Below are positions 1 to 6,227 of a stretch of DNA of 16,098 bases, piece after piece (positions within the stretch are counted from its first letter, which is position 1; each line of letters starts with the position of its first letter). This stretch comes from Verrucomicrobiota bacterium (GTDB lineage: Bacteria; Verrucomicrobiota; Verrucomicrobiia; Limisphaerales; UBA11358). The position numbers were made by a program, and so were the translations under genes. A model generated the notes under the pieces. That model saw nothing but the letters and a program-made list of their open reading frames with translations, made no database searches and was not told the DNA's origin. The DNA is taken from NCBI GenBank assembly GCA_021323835.1, contig JAJPKI010000101.1:1-16098 (forward strand), in the 5' to 3' direction.

Positions 1-583
1 CGCGCAGCGCGGCGTTGCTGCCGCCTTGGACGATCCCAAAAACCAACTGGCCATTGGCGCGCGGCTGGTCGCGACATTCGCCGGCCCAACGCATCGTGCG
101 CTCGACGGCGAGGCGTTGTTCTTTCGCGGGCGCGTCGTGCGGCGGACATTCGTCAAAAACCATCGCGATGTCCGAGCCGAGCGTGCGCTGGATTTCCATC
201 GCTTCTTTCGGACCGAGAAAACAAAGCGAGCCGTCAATATGCGAACGAAATTCGACGCCGTGCGGTTTGATTTTCCGGATTTTGGCGAGACTGAAAACTT
301 GAAAGCCGCCGCTGTCGGTGAGAATTGGCAAATTCCAATTCATGAATTTGTGCAGCCCGCCGGCGGCACGAATAATTTCCAAACCGGGTCGCAAGTTGAG
401 ATGATACGTGTTGCCGAGAATGATTTGCGTGCCCATCTCGAGCAATTCGCGCGGGTCGAGCGCCTTGACGCTGGCTTGTGTGCCGACGGGCATGAATACC
501 GGTGTTTCCACGATGCCGTGCGCGGTGGTCAATTTGCCGAGACGCGCTTTGGTCTGCGAATCGGTTTTGAGAAGCTGAAACAT
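1..583 (-). CDS. tgt: Queuine/preQ1 tRNA-guanine transglycosylase, N-terminal part (runs off the window edge)
   Basis: The enzyme swaps guanine-34 in the anticodon wobble position of GUN tRNAs (Asp, Asn, His, Tyr) for the queuosine precursor preQ1. I translated this frame by hand: 194 residues from an ATG at 583, open to the window edge. Seen are ILTDSGGFQ (residues 87-95, with the substrate-binding Asp90), FDECPP (143-148, with Asp144 matching the base-recognition Asp of the family) and GIVQGG (183-188). The catalytic nucleophile Asp and the C-terminal zinc site fall in the missing half, about 180 residues by family length. The start is fixed by the typical N-terminus MFQLLKTDSQTKARLGKL. No Shine-Dalgarno site precedes it. 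It starts 8 nt after the stop of the ACT-domain gene, so the two are probably co-transcribed. Confidence 0.95.
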   Translation of the reverse strand, partial: MFQLLKTDSQTKARLGKLTTAHGIVETPVFMPVGTQASVKALDPRELLEMGTQIILGNTYHLNLRPGLEIIRAAGGLHKFMNWNLPILTDSGGFQVFSLAKIRKIKPHGVEFRSHIDGSLCFLGPKEAMEIQRTLGSDIAMVFDECPPHDAPAKEQRLAVERTMRWAGECRDQPRANGQLVFGIVQGGSNAALR

Positions 584-591
584 CGCGGAAA

Positions 592-1113
592 TTATTTGGA
601 AATTTCCGCAAATGAAACGTCCACGAGCAAATCGGCGGCTATTTTTTCCAAATCCTTTTTCAACGCAGCCAAATCGCAGCGCTCGGGCAATTGCAATTGC
701 GCGCTGGCTTTGAACAAATCTTCGCCGCTCATTGGCGCGCTGACAATTTCGCTGGAAAATTCCTCGACATTCACGCCCGCGCGTGCGAGCGCGGCGGAAA
801 TGTCGCGCACAATTCCCGGACGGTCATGCCCGACAATTTCCAATTTCGTTTGTTGCGCGCTTTTCAGTGGAATGATTTTTTCATCAACTCGAATCGTGAC
901 TTGCAGGTTGGAAATTTTTTGCAGCGCGGCGACGAGCGCGGATTTTTTGTCCTGCGGAATTTCTACGCGCAGGATTCCGGCAAATTCTCCGCCAAGTTTA
1001 CAGAAGCGGCTTTCGAGCCAATTGCCGCCGTTTTCCGCGACCGCACGCGCGATGGATTCCACGAGGCCGGTTCTGTCCGGCGCGATGACGGTCATGACCA
1101 GTGGAATTTGCAT
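592..1113 (-). CDS. Tandem ACT-domain protein, GcvR-like
   Basis: This 173-residue protein is built of two ACT domains. The first, about residues 4-78, starts LVMTVIAPDRTGLVESIARAV. The second, about 88-170, has LEIVGHDRPGIVRDISAALA. The D-R-T/P-G turn in both is the usual ligand-binding loop of ACT domains. The layout and length match the GcvR family. In E. coli, GcvR represses glycine-cleavage genes by binding the regulator GcvA, with glycine as signal. No gcvA or gcv gene is visible here, so the target is unknown and the protein may simply sense an amino acid. It sits 11 nt after the DUF1232-like gene and 8 nt before tgt. The two-domain call is firm; the regulatory role is inference. Confidence 0.85.
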   Translation of the reverse strand: MQIPLVMTVIAPDRTGLVESIARAVAENGGNWLESRFCKLGGEFAGILRVEIPQDKKSALVAALQKISNLQVTIRVDEKIIPLKSAQQTKLEIVGHDRPGIVRDISAALARAGVNVEEFSSEIVSAPMSGEDLFKASAQLQLPERCDLAALKKDLEKIAADLLVDVSFAEISK

Positions 1114-1124
1114 CGCAGAAATTT

Positions 1125-1529
1125 TTACGGCTGGCTGGTGATTTTCTGCCAGCTCACGCCTTGCTTGCCGGCGTAGACGGCGAACGCTTTTTCATTTTGA
1201 ATCAGCACGGCGCGCACGATGCTCGAATCGTCGGCGCGTCCCAAATCCAAAACACTTTCGGGAATGATGCCGTGTTTTTTGTGCGCATAAATCAGCGCAA
1301 ACACCGCTTGCGCGACGGCAATATAAGGCAAATCTTTGTAAGCGCCTTCAACCGCGTCCTCGACCGCGTCGGCGAGAAATTCCAGTTGGTCAACGAGGTG
1401 TGGAAATTTGGGTGCGTGGATTTGGGTGAATTCGAGTTTCCATTGCGGCAATTGGTGCAGAATTTTTTCTGCAATGGCCGGCGTGATGCTGGCCGAACCG
1501 TTGTTCACGAACTTGGCGATTTCTGGCAT
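1125..1529 (-). CDS. DUF1232/YkvA-like small protein
   Basis: This 134-residue protein has no signal peptide. The first 60 residues are not recognised. The second half, about 65-110, has a Lys-Asp-Leu-Pro segment, then FALIYAHKKHGIIPES and DLGRADDSSIVRAVL. That spacing resembles the DUF1232 (YkvA) core, where a hydrophobic helix is followed by a D-x-I-P-D turn and then G-x-x-D-D-a-x-V. Here the first turn reads GIIPES, so the match is degenerate. The biochemical role of DUF1232 proteins is not established. It is the first gene of the minus-strand cluster with the ACT-domain gene and tgt, and is divergent from argB across a 94-nt gap. The ATG at 1529 follows an AT-rich leader without a Shine-Dalgarno site. 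It could be a lineage-specific protein that only resembles the family. Confidence 0.6.
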   Translation of the reverse strand: MPEIAKFVNNGSASITPAIAEKILHQLPQWKLEFTQIHAPKFPHLVDQLEFLADAVEDAVEGAYKDLPYIAVAQAVFALIYAHKKHGIIPESVLDLGRADDSSIVRAVLIQNEKAFAVYAGKQGVSWQKITSQP

Positions 1530-1623
1530 GGCGGCAATTTAGAAAATCCGGCGCGCGGGGCAAAGTGAAATCGTCGCAACAATCGCGCTTTCATTTGCGC
1601 CGAAATTATTTTACGAATAGCGC

Positions 1624-2481
1624 GTGCAAGATTTGATTGCCAAAGCCGATGTGCTGCTCGAAGCGCTGCCGTATCTGCAAAAATTTCGCGGCGCGACCTT
1701 CGTTGTGAAATACGGCGGCAGTTTCATGGATTCGCCGGACGAAAAAATTCGTCTCGGCGTGGCGCGCGACATTGTTTTTCTCGAAGCCGCGGGAATTAAT
1801 CCCATTGTTGTCCACGGCGGCGGCAAGGCGATTACGCGCGCGATGGAAAGTGCAGGACTTAAGGCGAATTTCGTTCAAGGCCAGCGCATCACGGACGAAG
1901 CGACGGTGAATCTCGTGGACAAAGTTCTTTCGCGCGAAATAAATCCCGAAATCGTCAAAGCCATCAGCGCGCTCGGCGGCAAGGCGCGCGGCTTTGGCGG
2001 CGCGGACATTTTTAAATGCCGGAAATTGCTCGTTGACGGAAATGACATCGGCTTCGTCGGCGAAGTGATTGAAGTGAACACCGACCCGTTGCGGCAGTGC
2101 ATTCGGCGCGGCGTCACGCCGGTCATCAGCCCGGTCGCGCTTTGCGACGGGAAAATTTACAACTGCAACGCTGATGTTGCGGCGGCGCAGACAGCAATTG
2201 CGTTGAAAGCCGAGAGGCTCGTTTTTATGAGCGATGTGCCCGGGCTTTTGAGCGACCCGAAAAAGCCCGAGTCGGTGATTCCGCATTTGCGGATTGTCGA
2301 AGTGGACGCATTGAAAAAATCCGGCGTGATTGACAAAGGCATGATTCCGAAAGTGGACAGCGCCGTCGCCGCGATTAAATCCGGCGTGGAAAAAGTTTCA
2401 TTTGTGGACGGAAGAGTTCCGCATTCCGTTCTGTTAGAAATTTTTACCGACGAAGGAATTGGAACTGAAATTGTCCTCTAA
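1624..2481 (+). CDS. argB: Acetylglutamate kinase, arginine-sensitive type
   Basis: It phosphorylates N-acetyl-L-glutamate with ATP, the second and usually committed step of arginine synthesis, in the cytoplasm. The 285-residue protein has VVKYGGS (Lys29, nucleotide binding), VHGGG (63-67), the N-acetylglutamate site around CNADVAAA (181-188), MSDVPG (202-207, with Asp204) and MIPKVDSAV (Lys243). The N-terminal helix ahead of the kinase core (VLLEALPYLQKFRG) and the C-terminus HSVLLEIFTDEGIGT are the marks of hexameric, arginine-inhibited kinases, unlike the short E. coli enzyme, so feedback inhibition by arginine is likely. The start is GTG, because an in-frame TAG lies 3 nt upstream. A second in-frame GTG at 1651 would cut into the regulatory helix and is less likely. 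It is the first gene of the argB-argD-glycosylase-argF cluster. Confidence 0.96.
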   Translation: MQDLIAKADVLLEALPYLQKFRGATFVVKYGGSFMDSPDEKIRLGVARDIVFLEAAGINPIVVHGGGKAITRAMESAGLKANFVQGQRITDEATVNLVDKVLSREINPEIVKAISALGGKARGFGGADIFKCRKLLVDGNDIGFVGEVIEVNTDPLRQCIRRGVTPVISPVALCDGKIYNCNADVAAAQTAIALKAERLVFMSDVPGLLSDPKKPESVIPHLRIVEVDALKKSGVIDKGMIPKVDSAVAAIKSGVEKVSFVDGRVPHSVLLEIFTDEGIGTEIVL

Positions 2482-2488
2482 TTTTATT

Positions 2489-2550
2489 GCCGCGAAAGAA
2501 CACAAAAGTCGCAAAGAATTTTTTTCGTGTTCTTTGTGTTCTTTTGCGGC
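2489..2550. repeat. Imperfect palindrome between argB and argD
   Basis: The left arm at 2489-2506 reads gccgcgaaagaacacaaa. The right arm at 2533-2550 is its reverse complement with one mismatch, giving 18 bp of which 17 pair. Weaker pairing continues inwards. The 26-nt middle holds a run of T. It fills most of the 85-nt argB-argD gap and would form a strong hairpin in the transcript. No T-tract follows the right arm on the plus strand, so it is not a standard terminator. It may be a dispersed repetitive palindrome or an RNA-stability element. I recall similar AAAGAACACAAAG strings between genes of environmental bacteria, but have not checked this. Confidence 0.85.
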
Positions 2551-2566
2551 TAAATCCAAGATGTAA

Positions 2567-3850
2567 ATGAAAGAAATTTCACCAACGCCGCCGCCACTCG
2601 TTCAAAACCAGTTCGAGTCGGTGCGCGATTTATTTTCCAAAAATGTCGTGCCGAGTTACGGACGATTTGACCTCGCCTTGAGTCACGGCAACGGTAGCTA
2701 CGTTTTCGATGTTGGCGGCAAAAGATATTTGGATTTAGGCAGCGGCATTGCGGTGAATTGCCTTGGCCACGCGCATCCGGCGATTCTCGAAGCGCTCGCG
2801 GACCAGGCGAAGAAGCTGATGCACGTCTCGAATTTGTATTACACCGAGCCGCAGGGAAAATTGGCGGCGGAAATCGTCAGACGCATCGGCGCAGGGAAAA
2901 TCTTTTTCTGCAACAGCGGCGCGGAGGCAAACGAAGGTTTGTTCAAAGTCGCGCGGAAATTCGGCCATGACGAAGGACGATTCGAAATTCTGACGGCCAC
3001 AAATTCATTTCATGGCCGAACGCTTGCCGGAATCGCCGCGACCGGTCAGGAAAAAACAAAAAAAAGTTTTGAGCCGATGATGCCGGGCTTCCGGCACGTT
3101 TCATACAACGATTTGAACGCGATGCGAAACGCGATTTCGCCGGCGACGGTCGCCATCATGATTGAAGGCGTGCAAGGCGAAGGCGGTGTGATGCCGGCGA
3201 CGGCAGAATATCTGCTCGGCTTGCGCGCGTTGTGTGATGAAAAAAAATTACTGTTGTTCATGGACGGCGTTCAGGACGGACACTTTCGAACCGGAAAATT
3301 TCAAAGTTTCCAACGAATTTTGGAAAATGTTTCTGGCGCGGGAAAATTCTTGCCCGATGGACTTTCGATGGCCAAATCGCTTGGCGGCGGATTTCCGATG
3401 GGCGCATTTTGGGTGCGCACGCCGTTCGCGGATTTGCTCGGGCCGGGCACGCACGCTTCGACTTTCGGCGGCACGCCGCTCGCCTGCGCCGTGGCGTTGA
3501 AAATCCTCGAAGTTGTTGAAAAGGAAAATTTAGCCGCGCAAGCACGCAAGCTTGGCGATTGGATGCTCAATAAACTAAAGCGGCTTGCGGAAGTTTACCC
3601 AGCCGTCGTCAAAGACGCGCGCGGCATTGGTTTGATGCTTGGAATGGAATTGCGTGAAAAAATTCCCGCATTCGCTTCGAGCGAAAAATCCGCGGCAGTT
3701 CAATTTACAAATCGAATGCAAGCCGCAGGCGTTTTGGTGATTCCTGCCGGAACGCAAACGATTCGCTTGCTGCCGTCGCTGAATTTAAAAGGACATGAAG
3801 CTGGCGAAGGCATTTCGAAAATCGAAGAAGTCGTGAAATCACTCGCATGA
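2567..3850 (+). CDS. argD: Acetylornithine aminotransferase (class III, PLP), with an unusual active-site loop
   Basis: It moves the amino group of glutamate to N-acetylglutamate semialdehyde, giving N-acetylornithine. Family enzymes may also serve as DapC in lysine synthesis. The 427 residues show SGIAVNCLGHAHP (59-71), CNSGAEANEG (115-124), SFHGRTLAG (147-155), EGVQGEGG (200-207), the PLP-binding Lys270 in DGLSMAKSLGGG and STFGGTPLACAVA (298-310). The usual Asp-Glu-Val-Gln-x-Gly motif reads Asp-Gly-Val-Gln-Asp-Gly (233-238). The pyridine-binding Asp233 is kept, but the following Glu is Gly234. The stretch from RTG (241) to Lys270 is about 8 residues longer than in E. coli ArgD. The reading frame is intact, so it looks like a divergent subfamily, not a broken gene. 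The operon position between argB and argF supports ArgD over other class III enzymes. Its stop overlaps the next start by 4 nt. Confidence 0.9.
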   Translation: MKEISPTPPPLVQNQFESVRDLFSKNVVPSYGRFDLALSHGNGSYVFDVGGKRYLDLGSGIAVNCLGHAHPAILEALADQAKKLMHVSNLYYTEPQGKLAAEIVRRIGAGKIFFCNSGAEANEGLFKVARKFGHDEGRFEILTATNSFHGRTLAGIAATGQEKTKKSFEPMMPGFRHVSYNDLNAMRNAISPATVAIMIEGVQGEGGVMPATAEYLLGLRALCDEKKLLLFMDGVQDGHFRTGKFQSFQRILENVSGAGKFLPDGLSMAKSLGGGFPMGAFWVRTPFADLLGPGTHASTFGGTPLACAVALKILEVVEKENLAAQARKLGDWMLNKLKRLAEVYPAVVKDARGIGLMLGMELREKIPAFASSEKSAAVQFTNRMQAAGVLVIPAGTQTIRLLPSLNLKGHEAGEGISKIEEVVKSLA

Positions 3851-4467
3851 CTCCCGCCGCGCACAAGCATTTGTCGAAGCGGGACAAAATCATGCGCCTG
3901 CTGATTCGCACGCATGGCAAATGCGACCTCGTGCCGGAATTGCGCCGCTCGCCGTTTCAATCGCTCGTGATGGCCATCGCGCATCAGCAATTGAATGGCA
4001 AAGCGGCGAATACCATTCTTGGCCGCTTCAAAAAATTATTTCCCGGCAGAAAATTCCCGCGTGCAGAAGATTTAGCGGGCGTGACGGACGAACAAATTCG
4101 TGCGTGTGGATTTTCCTACAACAAAATCAAATCCATCCGGGACATCGCGGAAAAAACTTTGTCCGGCGTGATTCCAACGTCGCGCGAAATTGTAAAATTG
4201 TCCGATGACGAAATCGTCGCGCGCTTGACTGAAGTCCGCGGCGTTGGCCGTTGGACGGTTGAAATGCTTTTGATTTTCCAGCTTGGACGCCTCGACGTCT
4301 TGCCGGTGGATGATTTCGGCGTCCGTAGTGGGTTTCGTCACGCCTACAAAAAGCGCGAAATGCCGTCGCCGAAAGAATTACTCGCATTCGGCGAACGCTG
4401 GAAACCGCACCGCACCACGGCGGCATGGTTTCTTTGGTGTGCCGCCGACGCGAAGAAAAAGAAGTGA
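3847..4467 (+). CDS. HhH-GPD DNA glycosylase, AlkA-like (DNA-3-methyladenine glycosylase II)
   Basis: It probably removes alkylated purines such as 3-methyladenine from DNA, the first step of base excision repair. The 206-residue protein has an N-terminal helical segment with SPFQSLVMAIAHQQLNGKAA (35-54), then the helix-hairpin-helix VRGVGRWTVEML (130-141), followed by LPVDDFGVRSG (152-162). Asp156 aligns with the catalytic Asp238 of E. coli AlkA. The four-cysteine iron-sulfur cluster of the Nth/MutY branch is absent, which favours the AlkA branch. The AlkA N-terminal TBP-like domain is also absent, as in short bacterial forms. The ATG lies inside the argD stop (ATGA), so translation is probably coupled. 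A repair gene inside an arginine operon has no evident metabolic link. The C-terminus is a run of lysines. Confidence 0.88.
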   Translation: MTPAAHKHLSKRDKIMRLLIRTHGKCDLVPELRRSPFQSLVMAIAHQQLNGKAANTILGRFKKLFPGRKFPRAEDLAGVTDEQIRACGFSYNKIKSIRDIAEKTLSGVIPTSREIVKLSDDEIVARLTEVRGVGRWTVEMLLIFQLGRLDVLPVDDFGVRSGFRHAYKKREMPSPKELLAFGERWKPHRTTAAWFLWCAADAKKKK

Positions 4468-4492
4468 CGCGGCGGCTGGATTTGGTTATAAA
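4464..4492 (+). promoter_or_regulatory. Possible promoter for argF
   Basis: GTGACG (4464-4469, 4 of 6 to the sigma-70 -35 box) and TATAAA (4487-4492, 5 of 6 to the -10 box) are 17 bp apart at the end of the glycosylase gene. This would give argF its own transcript in addition to read-through from argB. It is a match by eye only. Confidence 0.35.
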
Positions 4493-4498
4493 ATTTCC

Positions 4499-4519
4499 TT
4501 TGGGCGAAAATTTCCCAAA
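4499..4519 (+). promoter_or_regulatory. Small hairpin in the argF leader
   Basis: TTTGGG (4499-4504) pairs with CCCAAA (4514-4519) around a 9-nt loop, ending 8 nt before the argF ATG. A 9-nt direct repeat, aaaatttcc, overlaps it at 4490-4498 and 4507-4515. It could affect ribosome access; no known arginine-responsive motif is recognised. Confidence 0.35.
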
Positions 4520-4527
4520 CTGTTGAG

Positions 4528-5427
4528 ATGAAACATTTATTGTCATTGGAAAAATTGCCGAACGCGGACATTGAAAAAATCATGCGGGACTCCGCCATTT
4601 TCAAACGCGAACGGGCGCGGGTGGACCGCAAGCCGCTCGCGGGGCAACATTGGGCGCTGATTTTCACCAAGTCGTCCACGCGCACGCGGGTTTCGTTCGA
4701 AGTCGGCATTCGCGAGCTTGGCGGCGAAGTCATGTTTTTGAGCGCGAATGACATTCAACTCGGCCGCGGCGAACCCATCAAGGACACCGCGCGGGTTTTG
4801 GGCAGAATGATTCACGGCGCGGTCATCCGGACGTTTGCGCAAAACGATGTCGAGGAGTTCGCGGAATTTTCAAAAATTCCGACCATCAATGCGCTGACGG
4901 ACGACGAGCATCCGTGCCAGATTCTCGCGGACATTTTTACGTTCAAAGAAAAGCACGGACCAATTGTCGGCAAAGTTGTCACGTTCGTCGGCGACGGCGC
5001 ATGCAACGTGCCGCGCTCATGGATTTGGGCGGCGGCGAAATTGGGATTTGAATTACGCATCGCCGCACCAAAAAAGTTTCAACCGCCGGCAGAATTGTTG
5101 AAACGCGCGGGCGGAAAAATTGTGTGCACGGAAGATTTGGAAAAAGCCGCGAAGGGCGCGGATTTGCTTTACACAGACGTTTGGGTTTCGATGGGCAAGG
5201 AAGCCGAAAGCGCCGCGCGCATCAAGGCGCTGCAAAATTATCAAATCAATCAATCGCTCGTGAAGCTCGCGAATCCGCGCGCGCTGGTGATGCATTGTTT
5301 GCCGGCGTATCGCGGCAAGGAAATTGACGATGAAACGTTCGAGGCAAATGCCGACACGATTTTTGCGCAAGCCGAAAATCGATTGCACGTGCAGAAAGCG
5401 ATTTTGAGCTGGGTCGTGGCTAAATAG
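4528..5427 (+). CDS. argF: Ornithine carbamoyltransferase
   Basis: It joins carbamoyl phosphate and ornithine to make citrulline, in the cytoplasm, usually as a trimer. The 299 residues carry the carbamoyl-phosphate loop KSSTRTRVSFE (48-58), HPCQ (128-131), the ornithine-side SMG loop DVWVSMGKE (217-225) and HCLPAYRGKEI (256-266), with the catalytic Cys257 and nearby Arg262. The DVWVSMG loop marks an ornithine, not an acetylornithine or succinylornithine, carbamoyltransferase. The segment after the GDG turn reads GDGACNVPRSW, where most relatives have GDGxNVAxSL, a mild local divergence. The gene follows the glycosylase after 60 nt, which may hold its own promoter. Its last 8 bp overlap the end of the convergent rluA-family gene. 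Confidence 0.95.
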   Translation: MKHLLSLEKLPNADIEKIMRDSAIFKRERARVDRKPLAGQHWALIFTKSSTRTRVSFEVGIRELGGEVMFLSANDIQLGRGEPIKDTARVLGRMIHGAVIRTFAQNDVEEFAEFSKIPTINALTDDEHPCQILADIFTFKEKHGPIVGKVVTFVGDGACNVPRSWIWAAAKLGFELRIAAPKKFQPPAELLKRAGGKIVCTEDLEKAAKGADLLYTDVWVSMGKEAESAARIKALQNYQINQSLVKLANPRALVMHCLPAYRGKEIDDETFEANADTIFAQAENRLHVQKAILSWVVAK

Positions 5428-6220
5428 AATATTGCCGCAAATATTTCACGGCCACTTTCAAATCCTTCGGCCATTCGGCCTTGATAGTCACCATTTCATT
5501 CGTGACCGGATGAGGCAATTGCAATTCTTCCGCGTGCAGCGCGACGCGTGAAATCAGCGGGCGTTCTTCGCGTCCTTCTTTCAGGCGATAATCTTTTTTC
5601 AATCGCGAAAGCCAGAGCGGTTTGCCGCCGTAAAGTTCGTCGCCGACAATCGGCAACCCAACGTGTTTCAAATGAATGCGGATTTGATGCGTGCGACCGG
5701 TGAGCGGCTCGCATTTGAGCAGCGCGTAGCCGAAGCGTGAAAAATTTTCCAGCACTTTAAATTTCGTTTTGGATTTCTTGCCGTTCTTCGGGTCAACGCG
5801 CATCTCGCCGATTTTCACCGGATGTGGCGAGAGTTTGGCGTCCACTTCAAATTGATTCTCCAAAATTTCACCGCGGACGAGCGCGAGATATTTTTTCAAC
5901 GGCTTTTCCGAGCCGAACAAATCGGCGAGCGCGACCAACACCTCTTTTGATTTTGCCAGCAAAATCACGCCGCTGGTTTCAAAATCCAGACGGTGCGCGT
6001 TCGAGAGATAATTCAAATTGCGTTCGCGCGCCCACGGTTTTTGCTGCTCGATTCCCGCGTGCAGCAATTTCATCAGGTTGGGACGATTCGGGTCGTAACG
6101 GTCGGGTGACGTGAGAAGTCCGGCGGGTTTGTCGAGCGCAAGCAGATGCGCGTCCTCGAATAAAACGGGAATTTCCCAAAATTCCTTCGTCGCCGGCGAT
6201 GACAGTTTGATGACGCTCAC
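5420..6220 (-). CDS. RluA-family 23S rRNA/tRNA pseudouridine synthase
   Basis: It turns uridine into pseudouridine in structured RNA. The 266 residues show LALDKPAGLLTSP (28-39), the catalytic motif HRLDFETSG (76-84, with Asp79) and GRTHQIRIHLKHVG (175-188), followed by IVGDELYGG. This is the RluA/C/D catalytic core. No S4 RNA-binding domain precedes it, which is nearer to RluA or TruC than to RluC or RluD. The exact target site cannot be read from sequence. The start is GTG at 6220; an ATG 5 nt upstream is out of frame and stops at once. It begins 7 nt after the stop of the PpiD-like gene, so the two form an operon. Its end overlaps argF tail to tail, with no room for a terminator. Confidence 0.92.
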   Translation of the reverse strand: MSVIKLSSPATKEFWEIPVLFEDAHLLALDKPAGLLTSPDRYDPNRPNLMKLLHAGIEQQKPWARERNLNYLSNAHRLDFETSGVILLAKSKEVLVALADLFGSEKPLKKYLALVRGEILENQFEVDAKLSPHPVKIGEMRVDPKNGKKSKTKFKVLENFSRFGYALLKCEPLTGRTHQIRIHLKHVGLPIVGDELYGGKPLWLSRLKKDYRLKEGREERPLISRVALHAEELQLPHPVTNEMVTIKAEWPKDLKVAVKYLRQYSI

Positions 6221-6227
6221 GTCATGA

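Noticed and set aside
26..1141. Long open frame of 371 codons on the plus strand
   Set aside because: It lies antisense to tgt and the ACT-domain gene, which both have clear family motifs. The product has no recognisable domain and low-complexity composition. It is a shadow frame.
1606..2286. Open frame of 226 codons antisense to argB
   Set aside because: argB on the other strand is certain. The antisense product is rich in Arg, His, Asn and Phe, as expected from a mirrored codon pattern.
2489..2550. Reading the argB-argD palindrome as an intrinsic terminator
   Set aside because: The T-run is in the loop, not after the stem, and argD belongs to the same pathway downstream.
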